From: Nitrospiraceae bacterium
GTDB lineage: Bacteria > Nitrospirota > Thermodesulfovibrionia > Thermodesulfovibrionales > Dissulfurispiraceae
DNA length: 36,039 nucleotides
Assembly: GCA_003170655.1 (NCBI GenBank)
Contig: PMYY01000140.1
Location: 1 to 36,039, forward strand
Reading direction: 5' to 3'
Shown here one piece after another: positions 1 to 8,765 of the stretch (its first letter is position 1; every line of letters starts with the position of its first letter). Both the position numbers and the translations under genes were made by a program. The notes beneath the pieces are model-generated. The model searched no databases and was not told the origin of the DNA. It saw only the letters and a program-made list of their open reading frames with translations.

Positions 1-11
1 GCCTTGGCCAT
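1..11 (-). CDS. tuf: Elongation factor Tu, first codons only (partial at window edge)
   Basis: Just downstream of fusA on the minus strand there is a strong ribosome binding site (AAGGAGGATAT) directly before an ATG at position 11. The three complete codons read Met-Ala-Lys, which is how bacterial EF-Tu begins. The gene order S12, S7, EF-G, EF-Tu is the classical str operon. Only about eleven bases are present, so the identity rests on position, the start signal and the first three residues. The rest of the gene lies outside the window. Confidence 0.6.
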
Positions 12-57
12 ATATCCTCCTTAGTACCTTCCGTTAAAACTTTTATTACTTTCCAAG

Positions 58-2136
58 TTATTCGCCTTTTATCTTTGCTACAATGCCTTCCATGATACTC
101 TTTGGAACTTCCTCGTAATGGGAAAATTGCATCGTATATGTGGCCCTTCCCTGGGTCTTAGACCTCAGGTCGGTAGCATATCCGAACATCTCGGACAGTG
201 GGACCGTGGCCTTGATCACCTGGGTTTTACCTCTCTTTTCCATAGACTGTATCTTGCCGCGGCGCGAATTAAGATCGCCAATAACATCACCCATATATTC
301 TTCCGGAGTGACATCTTCAACATTCATGACAGGCTCAAGCAATGAGATCTGGGCCTTCCTTGCGCCATCCTTGAAGGCCATTGATCCTGCAATCTTGAAG
401 GCCATTTCCGAGGAGTCGACCTCATGGTACGAGCCGTCGATGACAGTTACCCTCACGTCCACAACAGGATATCCGGCAAGTACGCCGCCCTCCATTGCTT
501 CCTTGACGCCCTTTTCAACAGCTGGGACGTATTCCCTCGGGATAGAGCCGCCCACAACCTTGTTGACGAATTCGAAGCCCGTTCCTCTTTCGAGGGGGTC
601 CATTGTAATCCAGACGTGGCCATACTGTCCGCGGCCGCCTGATTGCCTGACGAATTTCCCCTCCACCTTCACGGAATTCTTGATAGCTTCTTTATAGGCA
701 ACCTGAGGTTTACCAACATTCGCGCCGACTTTGAATTCTCTCATCAGTCGATCTGTAATAATTTCAAGATGAAGCTCTCCCATACCGGAAATGATGGTCT
801 GGCCCGTCTCCTCGTTGAAGGAAACTCTGAAAGAAGGATCTTCCTGGGCAAGTTTTGAAAGCGATAGCGACAATCTCTCTTGGTCGGCCTTGGTCTTGGG
901 CTCGATGGCTACCGAAATAACAGGCTCAGGGAATTCCATTAACTCAAGAATGACGGGATTATTTTCATCGCAAAGGGTATCGCCGGTCAAGGTCTGTTTG
1001 AGACCCACAATCGCCGCAATATCACCGGCCCTGACTTCCTTTATCTCCTCCCTCTTGTTCGCATGCATCTGGAGAAGCCGGCCAACCCTTTCCTTGGCGT
1101 CCTTGGTCGAATTATATACGTACGACCCCGACTGCAACACGCCTGAATACACTCTCGCGAAAACAAGCTGTCCGACATAAGGGTCGGTCATTATCTTAAA
1201 TGCGAGCGCAGCAAACGGCTCATCATCTTGAGGTCTTCTGGCGACGTCTGTATCGTCAGAGGGTTTCTTTCCTATTACAGGCGGAATGTCGACCGGCGAA
1301 GGGAGGTAATCGACTACCGCGTCGAGAAGCATCTGAACTCCCTTGTTCTTAAAAGCGGAGCCGCAGATAACGGGGTTGATCTTCAGATCTAACGTTCCCT
1401 TCCGCAAGGCGTTTTTGATCTCCTGAATGGTGACCTCCTCGCCCGCGAGGTATTTCTCCATTATCGTGTCGTCTACATCGGAGAGCGCCTCGATCATTTT
1501 ATCTCTATATTCCTTTGCCTGGGCGACATACTCGGCGGGGATCTCATCTTCAACAAATTTCGCGCCGAGTGTCTCATCTTCAAAAATATAGGCCTTCATA
1601 GTAACAAGATCGATCGGGCCTCTAAACTTTTCTTCCTTGCCTATGGGTATATGGATAAGAACGGGACGCGCACCTAGCTTCTCGACCATCGAATCGACCG
1701 CCATAAAAAAATCTGCACCTACCCGGTCCATTTTATTGAAAAAAGCTATTCTCGGAACGCCGTATTTATTTGCCTGCCTCCAGACCGTTTCCGACTGGGG
1801 CTCAACCCCAGCCACTGAATCGAACACAGCGACGGCACCATCAAGTACCCGGAGAGACCGCTCGACTTCTATGGTAAAGTCGACGTGGCCGGGCGTATCA
1901 ATAATATTTATGCGGTGATTGTTCCATGAACATGTCGTTGCGGCTGAGGTTATAGTGATTCCGCGTTCCTGCTCCTGGGGCATCCAATCCATGACAGCGG
2001 TGCCTTCGTGGACCTCGCCGATCTTGTAGGTAACTCCAGTGTAGTAAAGAACGCGTTCAGTTGTAGTAGTCTTGCCGGCATCGATGTGGGCCATGATGCC
2101 AATATTTCTCGTCTTTTCTAGGGGGAATCTCGACAT
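58..2136 (-). CDS. fusA: Elongation factor G (canonical translocase)
   Basis: EF-G is the GTPase that drives ribosomal translocation and, with RRF, ribosome recycling in the cytoplasm. The 692 residues match the family length. The G1 loop AHIDAGKTT is near residue 16, the switch I motif RGITI near 58, DTPGH at 80-84 and NKMD at 134-137. The C-terminal half has the expected domain III-V sequences, including GGRGQYGHV in domain IV. It follows rpsG by about 15 bases and precedes tuf, so it is co-transcribed in the str operon. An AAGAAGG sequence lies about ten bases before the ATG. This is the housekeeping copy; a divergent second EF-G lies at 20877-22970. Confidence 0.98.
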   Translation of the reverse strand: MSRFPLEKTRNIGIMAHIDAGKTTTTERVLYYTGVTYKIGEVHEGTAVMDWMPQEQERGITITSAATTCSWNNHRINIIDTPGHVDFTIEVERSLRVLDGAVAVFDSVAGVEPQSETVWRQANKYGVPRIAFFNKMDRVGADFFMAVDSMVEKLGARPVLIHIPIGKEEKFRGPIDLVTMKAYIFEDETLGAKFVEDEIPAEYVAQAKEYRDKMIEALSDVDDTIMEKYLAGEEVTIQEIKNALRKGTLDLKINPVICGSAFKNKGVQMLLDAVVDYLPSPVDIPPVIGKKPSDDTDVARRPQDDEPFAALAFKIMTDPYVGQLVFARVYSGVLQSGSYVYNSTKDAKERVGRLLQMHANKREEIKEVRAGDIAAIVGLKQTLTGDTLCDENNPVILELMEFPEPVISVAIEPKTKADQERLSLSLSKLAQEDPSFRVSFNEETGQTIISGMGELHLEIITDRLMREFKVGANVGKPQVAYKEAIKNSVKVEGKFVRQSGGRGQYGHVWITMDPLERGTGFEFVNKVVGGSIPREYVPAVEKGVKEAMEGGVLAGYPVVDVRVTVIDGSYHEVDSSEMAFKIAGSMAFKDGARKAQISLLEPVMNVEDVTPEEYMGDVIGDLNSRRGKIQSMEKRGKTQVIKATVPLSEMFGYATDLRSKTQGRATYTMQFSHYEEVPKSIMEGIVAKIKGE

Positions 2137-2151
2137 TAGATATAAACCTTC

Positions 2152-2622
2152 TTACCACCGATAATGCGCAAAGGCCCTGTTGGCTTCGGCCATTTTGTGG
2201 GTTTCTTCTTTTTTCTTAATTGATGAACCTGTATTGTTGTAGGCATCCAGCAACTCGCCTGCAATCCTCTCTCGCATTGTCTTTTCCTTGCGGTCTCTCG
2301 CATATTTAATAATCCACCGCAAAGCCAGTGCAATCTTCCTGGCCGGCTTTACCTCAACCGGCACCTGATACGTGGCGCCACCTACCCTTCTCGGCTTGAC
2401 CTCGACAAGTGGCTTCACATTTTCGACAGCCGCCTTAAAGACCTTCAGGGCATCGATGCCTGTCTTCTCGCTCATGATATCAAACGCGCCATAACATATG
2501 CGTTCCGCTGTGGATTTTTTGCCTTCCTTAAGCAGAACGCTTACAAGCCGGGTCACCAGCTTGCTGTTATATTTGGGATCTGGTAGAACATCTCTTTTTT
2601 CAGACTCTCTTCTTCTTGCCAT
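2152..2622 (-). CDS. rpsG: 30S ribosomal protein S7
   Basis: S7 is a primary 16S rRNA binding protein that nucleates the 30S head and lines the E site. The 156-residue length is the standard bacterial size. The N-terminal [10 protein letters not shown], the central [16 protein letters not shown] and the C-terminal basic tail ending AFAHYRW are all family signatures. It sits between rpsL (21-base gap) and fusA (15-base gap) in the str operon. A GGAG lies about nine bases before the ATG. In E. coli S7 represses translation of its own operon by binding the rpsL-rpsG intercistronic mRNA. The gap here is too short for that same structure, so I would not assume that control. Confidence 0.98.
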   Translation of the reverse strand: MARRRESEKRDVLPDPKYNSKLVTRLVSVLLKEGKKSTAERICYGAFDIMSEKTGIDALKVFKAAVENVKPLVEVKPRRVGGATYQVPVEVKPARKIALALRWIIKYARDRKEKTMRERIAGELLDAYNNTGSSIKKKEETHKMAEANRAFAHYRW

Positions 2623-2643
2623 TTTAATATGCTCCGACTGTAT

Positions 2644-3015
2644 CTATTTAGGCCGCTTAGCGCCGTACTTGGACCGGCCCTGCTTACGGTTGCCCACGCC
2701 GGCGCAGTCGAGGGCACCCCTCAGGATGTGATACCTCACACCCGGAAGATCCTTGACTCTTCCGCCCCTGATTAACACGATTGAATGCTCCTGGAGATTG
2801 TGACCCACACCGGGAATGTATGCGGTGACCTCCATACCATTGGTAAGCCTCACTCTAGCTACTTTCCTCAAAGCTGAGTTCGGCTTTTTCGGAGTGGTCG
2901 TATAAACCCTCACGCAGACGCCGCGCTTTTGAGGACAGCTCTTGAGGGCCGGACTTTTAGTCTTCCTCTCAAGCTGCTTGCGACCGTGTTTGACTAGTTG
3001 TGCAATAGTAGGCAC
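2644..3015 (-). CDS. rpsL: 30S ribosomal protein S12
   Basis: S12 sits at the decoding centre and controls translational accuracy. The 123 residues carry the signatures [29 protein letters not shown] and [14 protein letters not shown]. Both lysines that are mutated in streptomycin-resistant strains (in PKKPNS and RVKDLP) are wild type. The start is a GTG at 3013-3015 with GGAGG four bases upstream. An overlapping ATG two bases upstream is out of frame. It is the first gene of the str operon, with a promoter candidate about 55 bases upstream. Confidence 0.97.
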   Translation of the reverse strand: MPTIAQLVKHGRKQLERKTKSPALKSCPQKRGVCVRVYTTTPKKPNSALRKVARVRLTNGMEVTAYIPGVGHNLQEHSIVLIRGGRVKDLPGVRYHILRGALDCAGVGNRKQGRSKYGAKRPK

Positions 3016-3067
3016 ATTTCCTCCAGTTATTATAAGTCTCTAAATTATTCCGTTTTTACCGTGAAAA

Positions 3068-3103
3068 CCTGTTAAGCTTACCAGAGAAAGATCAATTTGT
3101 CAA
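3068..3103 (-). promoter_or_regulatory. Candidate sigma-70 promoter of the str operon
   Basis: On the minus strand a perfect TTGACA (3098-3103) is followed after a 17-base spacer by TAAGCT (3075-3080), which matches the -10 consensus at only three positions. The predicted transcript start is near 3068, giving a leader of about 53 bases before the rpsL GTG. The strong -35 and the location support it; the poor -10 is the weakness. Confidence 0.45.
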
Positions 3104-3189
3104 GTCTTTCAGTGGTCTTCTTCTGTCATTACCCTTTAAACCAAAGAGTGAAAATATAACATTTCTGCACAAAAAAAAGAAAGTAGTAT

Positions 3190-3218
3190 TTTTCTTTAAT
3201 CCACAGTATGTTTATAAT
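3190..3218 (+). promoter_or_regulatory. Candidate promoter for the metallo-hydrolase gene
   Basis: A perfect -10 box TATAAT lies at 3213-3218 in an AT-rich stretch, with only a weak T-rich -35 17 bases upstream. It points away from the str operon towards the gene starting at 3331, leaving a leader of roughly 105 bases. The -10 match is direct observation; promoter activity is inferred. Confidence 0.35.
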
Positions 3219-3330
3219 ATTTTCATAAACGGGTAAAAAATACTCCTAAGTATGGTATGGTTCAATACATTGCCCTGCAGTACGATTAATGACGATTGCC
3301 GTTGGAGAATCCGGGGCACTAGAGGGGAAC

Positions 3331-3948
3331 ATGACTAAGGACATCCAATGGCTGGGGCACGATACCTTCAAAATCCTCGGGGACAGAGTAGTCTATACCG
3401 ATCCATTTCGACTAAAGGCAAAGGATGCGGCGGACATCATATTCATAACGCACGAGCATCACGATCACTGTTCGCCTGAGGATGTGCAAAAAATACTCCA
3501 GCCCGATACTATTATCGTCGCGCCGGCCGATTGCGCCGAAAAATTGTCCGGCCACGTTAAGGTTGTTAAGCCTGGCGACAAATTTTCAATTGCAGGCATT
3601 GAGATTGAGGTCGTTCCAGCCTACAATACCAACAAGCAATTCCATACTAAAGACATGGGGTGGGTTGGATACATCTTTGCCGTCAATAATAAAAGGTTAT
3701 ATCTGGCAGGAGATACCGATTTCATACCAGAAATGAAGACTTTAAGAAACATAGATATTGCCCTTTTGCCGGTATCGGGCACCTATGTTATGACAGCTGA
3801 AGAGGCAGCGGAGGCGGCACTCACGATAAGGCCGAAGAGGGCCATTCCGATGCATTATGGGACTATCGTAGGATCACGGAAAGATGCTGAAATATTTGCA
3901 GAAAAACTTCGGGGCAAGGTGGACGTCATTATTCTGCCCCCCGAATGA
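3331..3948 (+). CDS. MBL-fold metal-dependent hydrolase, UPF0173-like
   Basis: This is a 205-residue metallo-beta-lactamase-fold protein. The metal-binding signature ITHEHHDHCS (HxHxDH), a downstream LAGDTDF supplying the bridging aspartate and a C-terminal PMHYGT histidine give a full dinuclear metal site. It resembles the compact UPF0173/YtkL-type hydrolases, whose substrate is not established. I placed the start at 3331 because AGAGGGGAAC precedes that ATG. The upstream in-frame ATG at 3289 has no ribosome binding site, and its extra residues do not look conserved. It is transcribed divergently from the str operon and is the first gene of the plus-strand block. Confidence 0.85.
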   Translation: MTKDIQWLGHDTFKILGDRVVYTDPFRLKAKDAADIIFITHEHHDHCSPEDVQKILQPDTIIVAPADCAEKLSGHVKVVKPGDKFSIAGIEIEVVPAYNTNKQFHTKDMGWVGYIFAVNNKRLYLAGDTDFIPEMKTLRNIDIALLPVSGTYVMTAEEAAEAALTIRPKRAIPMHYGTIVGSRKDAEIFAEKLRGKVDVIILPPE

Positions 3949-3998
3949 GGTTCATCTCATCACAAATGCAAATCATGTATCAAATACTGCCAATTTTC

Positions 3999-4029
3999 TT
4001 GACTTAGCGCTATTCATGCGCCGTATCTT
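3999..4029 (+). promoter_or_regulatory. Weak promoter candidate upstream of birA
   Basis: TTGACT (3999-4004) and TATCTT (4024-4029) are separated by 19 bases, a longer spacer than ideal. The predicted start would leave only a short leader carrying the GGAGGGAG ribosome binding site. No BirA-type operator palindrome was found here. Confidence 0.25.
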
Positions 4030-4043
4030 ATAATGGAGGGAGT

Positions 4044-5039
4044 TTGTCCAGGGGCAAGATAGATAGAGATGAGATATCGGTGCTTCTCAAAGAGAACGGC
4101 GGCTTCCTTTCGGGAACTGCTATTGCCTCACGATTGGGAGTCACAAGGACAGCCGTGTGGAAGGCTATCAGGCTGCTGAAGAAAGATGGCTATGTGATAG
4201 AATCTTCGCCGGCAAAAGGTTACCGTTTGCGCCTTTCACCGGACCTCTGCATCCCTGATCTGAGAAAAATTCTCTCGCCCGGCTCAATAATGGGTCGCGA
4301 AATACTTTTTTTTGAGTCCGTATCTTCAACCAATACAGTTGCCATGGAAATGGCAGCACAGGGATGCGCTGAGGGTACCATAGTCATTGCAGAGACCCAA
4401 ACGACCGGCAAAGGCAGGCTGGGGCGTTCCTGGATATCCCCGGCGGGCAAAAACCTTTATATGAGCATCGTGCTGAGACCTGCCATGTCGCCGCGTGACG
4501 CCACGGCGCTTACTCTCCTCTCAGCCGTCGCATGTGCCTCTGCAATAAGGCACTCTTCCTCTGTTGCAGTTACCATAAAATGGCCAAATGATATCATTGT
4601 CGGAGACCGCAAGCTCGGGGGGATATTGACCGAGATCAAGGCAGATATGGACCGCATTACCCATGCGGTCGTAGGTATCGGAATAAACGTGAACCTTGCT
4701 CTTGCAGATATGCCCGACGAGATAGCGGTCATAGCGACATCGATTATCAACCAAACCGGGGAGCCGTCCTCGCGAACAGAACTGGCTGGCGAGGTGATCA
4801 GGGAATTCGACAAATGGTATGGACTTCTCAAGACTAAAGGGAAACAGGTCATCATCGACGAATGGCTTGCAATGTCTTCGACCATCGGGAAACAAGTGCT
4901 GGTGTCCGCCGGGAAGGTGCATCTTAAGGGCTCGGCCGAGGGCATTGACGACGAGGGACTGCTGATCTTGAAACTCGCCGACGGCACTTACCGGAAAGTG
5001 AGCGCCGGTGACGTGACTATCGCGAGGACGAGAGAATGA
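4044..5039 (+). CDS. birA: Bifunctional biotin-protein ligase / biotin repressor
   Basis: BirA activates biotin to biotinyl-5'-AMP and transfers it to the lysine of biotin carboxyl carrier proteins. Long forms also repress biotin genes. The 331 residues begin with a winged-helix domain (about 10-62, with GTAIASRLGVTRTAVWKAIR as recognition region), so this is the repressor-type class. The catalytic part has the biotin-binding loop TTGKGRLGRSW (120-130), KWPND (179-183) and KLGGIL (190-195), followed by the C-terminal SH3-like domain. The start is a TTG preceded by GGAGGGAG. Its stop overlaps the coaX start in ATGA, so the two cofactor genes are translationally coupled. No biotin biosynthesis genes are nearby. 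Confidence 0.96.
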   Translation: MSRGKIDRDEISVLLKENGGFLSGTAIASRLGVTRTAVWKAIRLLKKDGYVIESSPAKGYRLRLSPDLCIPDLRKILSPGSIMGREILFFESVSSTNTVAMEMAAQGCAEGTIVIAETQTTGKGRLGRSWISPAGKNLYMSIVLRPAMSPRDATALTLLSAVACASAIRHSSSVAVTIKWPNDIIVGDRKLGGILTEIKADMDRITHAVVGIGINVNLALADMPDEIAVIATSIINQTGEPSSRTELAGEVIREFDKWYGLLKTKGKQVIIDEWLAMSSTIGKQVLVSAGKVHLKGSAEGIDDEGLLILKLADGTYRKVSAGDVTIARTRE

Positions 5040-5839
5040 GACCGAAAAGACAGCCTCTGCTGGCTATTGATATCGGCAACTCTACCATCGGGTTGTGTTT
5101 CTTCATCGACCCCAATATCGGTAAAGGCCTTACCGTCGAAAAAATCCCTTTGTCTCATATTAAATCATCCGCGACACTATCTCGTATGATTATCAATCTA
5201 CTCGCAAAGTGCTACAAGACTTCGAATCTGCCTAAACAGCGGATCGGAGTTGTAATATCTTCCGTAGTCCCCGAGTTGACCCGTTACGCGACTGCAGCGG
5301 TAAAAAGCTTATGCACTGATCCGGTAATCATAACGCATACCTTGGCAACGGGGTTGACCCTGAAAGTATCCAATCCCAAAACGCTCGGCTCCGACAGGAT
5401 AGTGAATGGGCTGGCAGGTTTCCGTCACTTCGGCAAACCTATAGCAGTAGTCGATGTCGGAACCGCGACTACCATCACAGTGGTAAACAAAAACTCAACG
5501 CTTATCGGCGGGGCGATAATGCCTGGAATCAATTTGATGCGAGAATCCCTTGCATCCAACACTGCCAAATTACCGCTCATCCCTCTCCAGAAGCCTTCCT
5601 CTATGTTAGGCACCGATACAGAATCTGCATTAGTGTCGGGCATAATCAACGGAACCGTTGGGGCAGTCGAAAACATCGTTAGAGGTATTGAAGAGGAAAC
5701 ACATATGAAGCTCAAGCTGATTCTGACAGGTGGCCAAGCCGGACTCATTGCATCAGTGTTGAAAAGGGAACATGTCGTGATTCCCGATCTGATTTTTGAA
5801 GGGATGCGGCTGATCTATAATCTGCATAAAGAAAACTGA
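5036..5839 (+). CDS. coaX: Type III pantothenate kinase
   Basis: CoaX phosphorylates pantothenate in the first step of coenzyme A synthesis and, unlike CoaA, is not feedback-inhibited by CoA. The 267 residues show the ASKHA-fold phosphate-1 motif AIDIGNST (about 10-17), GSDRIVNGLAG (about 118), VDVGTATT (about 140) and GGAIMPGINLMRESL (about 158), all characteristic of the family. The ATG overlaps the birA stop, an arrangement seen in many bacteria where birA and coaX form a pair. The product acts in the cytoplasm as a dimer. A long inverted repeat begins 13 bases after the stop codon. Confidence 0.96.
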   Translation: MRPKRQPLLAIDIGNSTIGLCFFIDPNIGKGLTVEKIPLSHIKSSATLSRMIINLLAKCYKTSNLPKQRIGVVISSVVPELTRYATAAVKSLCTDPVIITHTLATGLTLKVSNPKTLGSDRIVNGLAGFRHFGKPIAVVDVGTATTITVVNKNSTLIGGAIMPGINLMRESLASNTAKLPLIPLQKPSSMLGTDTESALVSGIINGTVGAVENIVRGIEEETHMKLKLILTGGQAGLIASVLKREHVVIPDLIFEGMRLIYNLHKEN

Positions 5840-5851
5840 GCCGTTATTGTG

Positions 5852-5894
5852 TATACTTAATTTCGTACATTACAAATGCACGAAATTAAGTATA
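5852..5894 (+). repeat. Perfect 15-bp inverted repeat between coaX and the usp gene
   Basis: Left arm TATACTTAATTTCGT (5852-5866) and right arm ACGAAATTAAGTATA (5880-5894) are exact reverse complements around a 13-base loop. The loop can pair further (CAT with ATG) across one mismatch. The right arm runs straight into the ribosome binding site AGGAGGA of the following gene. There is no T-run after it, so it does not look like a simple terminator. It could be an operator palindrome, an mRNA-stabilising stem, or a structure that gates translation of the stress protein. Confidence 0.8.
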
Positions 5895-5906
5895 GGAGGA
5901 CACATC

Positions 5907-6350
5907 ATGATCGTCAAAAACATACTTTTCCCTACCGACTTTTCCGCAGGAGCTTCACACGCATTGTCGTACGCCGTAGACTTGGCAAAAACCTACGGGG
6001 CTAAACTTTATGTTATGAATGTTATCCATGACATAGACATGTCATCGAACATGCATATACCTCATCGTTCGGTCGATATAATGTATTCGGAATTCGAGGC
6101 AAGTGCAAAGAAGGCACTGGAAAAACTTTGCATATCGGTTCAAGACGAATGTAAGACAACCGAAAGCATTGTACTGCGCGGCATCCCGTATGAAGAGATA
6201 CTGAAGTATATACCGGTAAAAGATATCGATCTGATAATCATGGCCACGCATGGAAGAAAAGGTCTCGACAGGGTCCTCTTCGGCAGCACCACAGAGCGGG
6301 TAGTACGGAATTCGTCCTGTCCGGTGCTGACCATCCGGATGCCTGCGTAA
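5907..6350 (+). CDS. Universal stress protein, UspA family
   Basis: This 147-residue single-domain protein has the Usp alpha/beta fold. It begins MIVKNILFPTDFSAGASHAL and ends with the ATP-binding-type signature MATHGRKGLDRVLFGSTTERVVRNSSCPVL (G-x2-G-x9-G-S/T). Family members are induced by starvation and stress and many bind ATP; a specific role cannot be read from sequence. The start at 5907 is chosen because AGGAGGA lies seven bases upstream. The open frame extends further upstream to 5847, but that extension would be encoded by the inverted repeat. Expression is probably controlled at or through that repeat. Confidence 0.93.
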   Translation: MIVKNILFPTDFSAGASHALSYAVDLAKTYGAKLYVMNVIHDIDMSSNMHIPHRSVDIMYSEFEASAKKALEKLCISVQDECKTTESIVLRGIPYEEILKYIPVKDIDLIIMATHGRKGLDRVLFGSTTERVVRNSSCPVLTIRMPA

Positions 6351-6398
6351 CAGCTTAAATAGAGACAATTTAGCAAAGCTCCCCGCACCTCATTATTT

Positions 6399-7529
6399 AT
6401 GATGCTGAAAACAGCTGTACTAGTAGTAGGCGGCGGCCCAGCCGGAGCCACCGCCGCAAGATTGCTGGCCTCGGAAGGCGTTGATACGGTCCTTGTCGAG
6501 CGGGACTTCTCCTATGTTAAACCGTGCGGCGGAGGCATTTCCTCCGGCGCTTTCCGCGAGTTTGCCCTGCCGGAAAATATCATCAGAAAGACAATCGATA
6601 AAGTCCTCATCGTATCACCGGAAGGCCGCAAAATAGAGATATCTATTAATGAAGGTGCCATATACATCACCGACCGGGGCTGCCTCGACTCTTCACTGCG
6701 ACAGATGGCGCGAGATCGAGGTGCTTCCTTGATCGAAGGTGAGTTTACCGGATTCGAAAGAAGTGGCGGCAGCTTTATTTCCTGCGTCAATCGGAAAGAG
6801 AACGGCGTGTCAATTAAAATTCAATCCGACTACTTACTGGCTGCCGACGGGATCACGTTCAGCGTCGGCCGAAAAAGCGGACAGCCGCGCCTGAATCGGC
6901 TTTATACTATAAGCGCGAGGATTTCTCCCTTCGATGGAGACACCTGCGAGTTTTGGTTCGGCACCATTCATGCGTCCCATTTTTATTCATGGATATTCCC
7001 TTCGGACGGCCATGCATCGATCGGCACCGGTAGCCTGACTCCGCAAGAATGTCCTGCATTGCTGCAGAATTTTCTAATGAGAAGATTCGGCAGCCGGATT
7101 GAACAGATGATGCAGGAAAAACTCATAGACAGACCCCGCATATTCCCCATCCCAGCCTGGAAGAATAAATCATTCGGATCAGGTAAGATCTTTTTCCTCG
7201 GTGATGCGGCTGGCATGGTAATGCCGGTGACTTACGAAGGCATCTATTACGCCATGAAATCAGGACAGTTTGCCGCGACCGCTATAATCGAAAGAAAACC
7301 CGAAATTTACCGCAAGCTCTGGGAAGAACGATTCGGAAACAGGTTCATGGTTATGGACCGCTTCAAGAATCATTTTTTCAGGGATGACGCAAGCATCGAG
7401 AGATGGGTCGGTGTCCACAGATCGTCAGCCATCCAGGAACTCGCAATGAAACTATGGCTTGAAAAAGAACCTGGTACCCATAAACTGTTCGCTTATCTCA
7501 AGGCCTTCGGCAGTCTCCTGACGCCATAA
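6399..7529 (+). CDS. Geranylgeranyl-reductase-family FAD-dependent oxidoreductase
   Basis: This is a 376-residue flavoprotein of the GGR/PHBH superfamily. The N-terminal dinucleotide fold VVGGGPAGATAARLL (about 8-22), the adjacent acidic residue (VERD), a PCGGGISSGAF segment (about 42-52) typical of GGR proteins, and the second FAD motif FFLGDAAGMVMPVTYEGIYYAM (about 266-287) are visible. Relatives reduce isoprenoid double bonds, but many bacterial members are uncharacterised. Here the substrate could be a quinone side chain or a membrane lipid precursor; this is inference. Two adjacent ATG codons begin the gene and no clear ribosome binding site is seen. It lies 48 bases after usp and 53 bases before the TonB-like gene. 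Confidence 0.88.
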   Translation: MMLKTAVLVVGGGPAGATAARLLASEGVDTVLVERDFSYVKPCGGGISSGAFREFALPENIIRKTIDKVLIVSPEGRKIEISINEGAIYITDRGCLDSSLRQMARDRGASLIEGEFTGFERSGGSFISCVNRKENGVSIKIQSDYLLAADGITFSVGRKSGQPRLNRLYTISARISPFDGDTCEFWFGTIHASHFYSWIFPSDGHASIGTGSLTPQECPALLQNFLMRRFGSRIEQMMQEKLIDRPRIFPIPAWKNKSFGSGKIFFLGDAAGMVMPVTYEGIYYAMKSGQFAATAIIERKPEIYRKLWEERFGNRFMVMDRFKNHFFRDDASIERWVGVHRSSAIQELAMKLWLEKEPGTHKLFAYLKAFGSLLTP

Positions 7530-7582
7530 CTCCAGCGCACATTTACCAAAGAAACATCTATTTGCGTTAAAATATAATTATC

Positions 7583-8428
7583 TTGAAGCGCTATTTAATC
7601 TTTTCCATAATTCTTCATATTGTAATCATAGGCGTCGCCCTTTTTCTAATACCCGAAAAGAAAGAAAGAGAGCAAAGACCGCTTATTGCCAGACTCGTCA
7701 CTCCTGAGGAGACCAAAGATATAGCGAATCGAGTCGAGAACAGAATATCCCCAAGAAAAAAGAATAGCCAGAACCATAAGAACACGACAGACAGGATATT
7801 CGCCAAAGAGAAGCAGGTGCCCAAAGTCCTCTCTTCAGTTCCATCGAGTCCTTCAGCTAAGAAATCTCCTCTTGGGCCGCGCGCCTTGACCAAGGAATTA
7901 CCCTCGAGAGGCGGCCGGACGGGGCAGATGCCGGATGTGAGTGGCGACAAAGGATACAGCGAAGGGAAGAACCTGACTGGCCCCGATAAATCCCAAATAC
8001 CTGGACAAAAGCAAGCTCCGATGCGGGAGAAACTCTTTGATCGCGATATCATTGCCAAATTGTCAAAGACAGAACAGGAGGGAACAAAGAAAGGAAGTGC
8101 CATCACATTCGACACGACTGAATTCAAATATTACGGTTATATGCAACGACTAAGAGACAAAATCCAGAGCGCATGGAAATATCCGCAGGATGCAGCTCGA
8201 AAAGGCATTTATGGCGATCTTGATATCGAATTTACAATCAAGAAGAATGGCAAACTTGGGGCTATCCAATTGGTTAGAACATCTGGATATAAGGATCTGG
8301 ACGATGCCGCGATTAAGGCATTAAGAGATGCTGAGCCCTATTGGCCTTTGCCTGATGACATCCGGGAGCAGAGCCTTACGATCACCGGTCATTTCATTTA
8401 TTCACTTTACGGGCAGTACATAAGATAA
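7583..8428 (+). CDS. TonB-family energy-transducer-like protein
   Basis: A 281-residue protein with a single N-terminal membrane anchor (about 2-22), then a long, charged, Lys/Pro/Ser-rich periplasmic spacer (about 25-185). It ends in a TonB C-terminal domain (about 190-281) with SAWKYPQDAARKGIYGDLDIEFTIKKNGKL split over the usual strands and a DLDDAAIKALRDAEPYWPLP segment. TonB links the proton-motive-force-driven ExbB-ExbD complex to outer membrane transporters. Neither exbB/exbD nor a receptor is in the window, so a non-transport role is possible. The only reasonable start is TTG at 7583, with no Shine-Dalgarno. A TATAAT at 7573-7578 is so close that the transcript would begin almost at the start codon. 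Confidence 0.88.
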   Translation: MKRYLIFSIILHIVIIGVALFLIPEKKEREQRPLIARLVTPEETKDIANRVENRISPRKKNSQNHKNTTDRIFAKEKQVPKVLSSVPSSPSAKKSPLGPRALTKELPSRGGRTGQMPDVSGDKGYSEGKNLTGPDKSQIPGQKQAPMREKLFDRDIIAKLSKTEQEGTKKGSAITFDTTEFKYYGYMQRLRDKIQSAWKYPQDAARKGIYGDLDIEFTIKKNGKLGAIQLVRTSGYKDLDDAAIKALRDAEPYWPLPDDIREQSLTITGHFIYSLYGQYIR

Positions 8429-8469
8429 CTGTGTCTATGCATGTCTTTACTGCCTAATTATATGAGCTG

Positions 8470-8709
8470 ATGAACAAAAGACTCTTCCTAAAAACAGGCG
8501 ATAAGGTCATGCATATTAACTACTTCTCTTGGGGTACCGGAGAGGTGGTCGAAGAGAAGCATTCTACACTGCCCGGTGGATGTTGTCTCGTCAGGATACT
8601 CTTCCAGGACGGTAACGCGCGTTCATTCATCAATGATCTAAACAATCACTCATGCTGCTACTACACGGGCATCAGACTTATCCATGAGCAGCGTATCTGG
8701 GAAAACTAA
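8470..8709 (+). CDS. Small hypothetical protein with a DUF3553/CarD-like beta fold look
   Basis: 79 residues, not confidently recognised. The central pattern GDKVMHINYFSWGTGEVVEE followed by a beta-rich CLVRILFQDGNARSFI resembles the small Tudor/CarD-like barrels in which a 'GDxVxHxxxGxGxV' stretch opens the domain. That resemblance is a weak pattern match. It contains three cysteines, two adjacent (HSCCYY) near the C-terminus and CC in LPGGCCLV just before them. The ATG at 8470 has only a weak upstream GAG. It lies 41 bases after the TonB-like gene and just before a clear terminator, consistent with being the last gene of the plus-strand block. Confidence 0.6.
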   Translation: MNKRLFLKTGDKVMHINYFSWGTGEVVEEKHSTLPGGCCLVRILFQDGNARSFINDLNNHSCCYYTGIRLIHEQRIWEN

Positions 8710-8746
8710 AAAAAAGGATGACGCCGATTCAGGCTTCATCCTTTTT
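8708..8746. terminator. Bidirectional rho-independent terminator between convergent genes
   Basis: AAAAAGGATGA and TCATCCTTTTT form an 11-bp stem, extended inward by GCC/GGC across one mismatch, with loop GATTCA. A-tracts on one side and T-tracts on the other allow termination from both directions. It separates the plus-strand block from the convergent pilM-Q operon, whose last stop is at 8766. Confidence 0.88.
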
Positions 8747-8765
8747 GCGAAATGACCTATTCTTA

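Noticed and set aside
58-2136. Many plus-strand open frames opposite fusA and the other large minus-strand genes
   Set aside because: They are antisense shadows of strongly identified genes, lack ribosome sites and show no protein-family motifs.
2136-2333. Short open frame within rpsG in another frame
   Set aside because: It lies inside the S7 gene, which is certain, and has no recognisable product.
3949-4043. Biotin operator upstream of birA
   Set aside because: No long BirA-type palindrome (TTGTAAACC / GGTTTACAA style) was found in the gap.
5847-5906. Longer N-terminus for the usp protein from an upstream start
   Set aside because: The extra residues would be encoded by the inverted repeat and lack a ribosome site; the ATG at 5907 has an excellent one.
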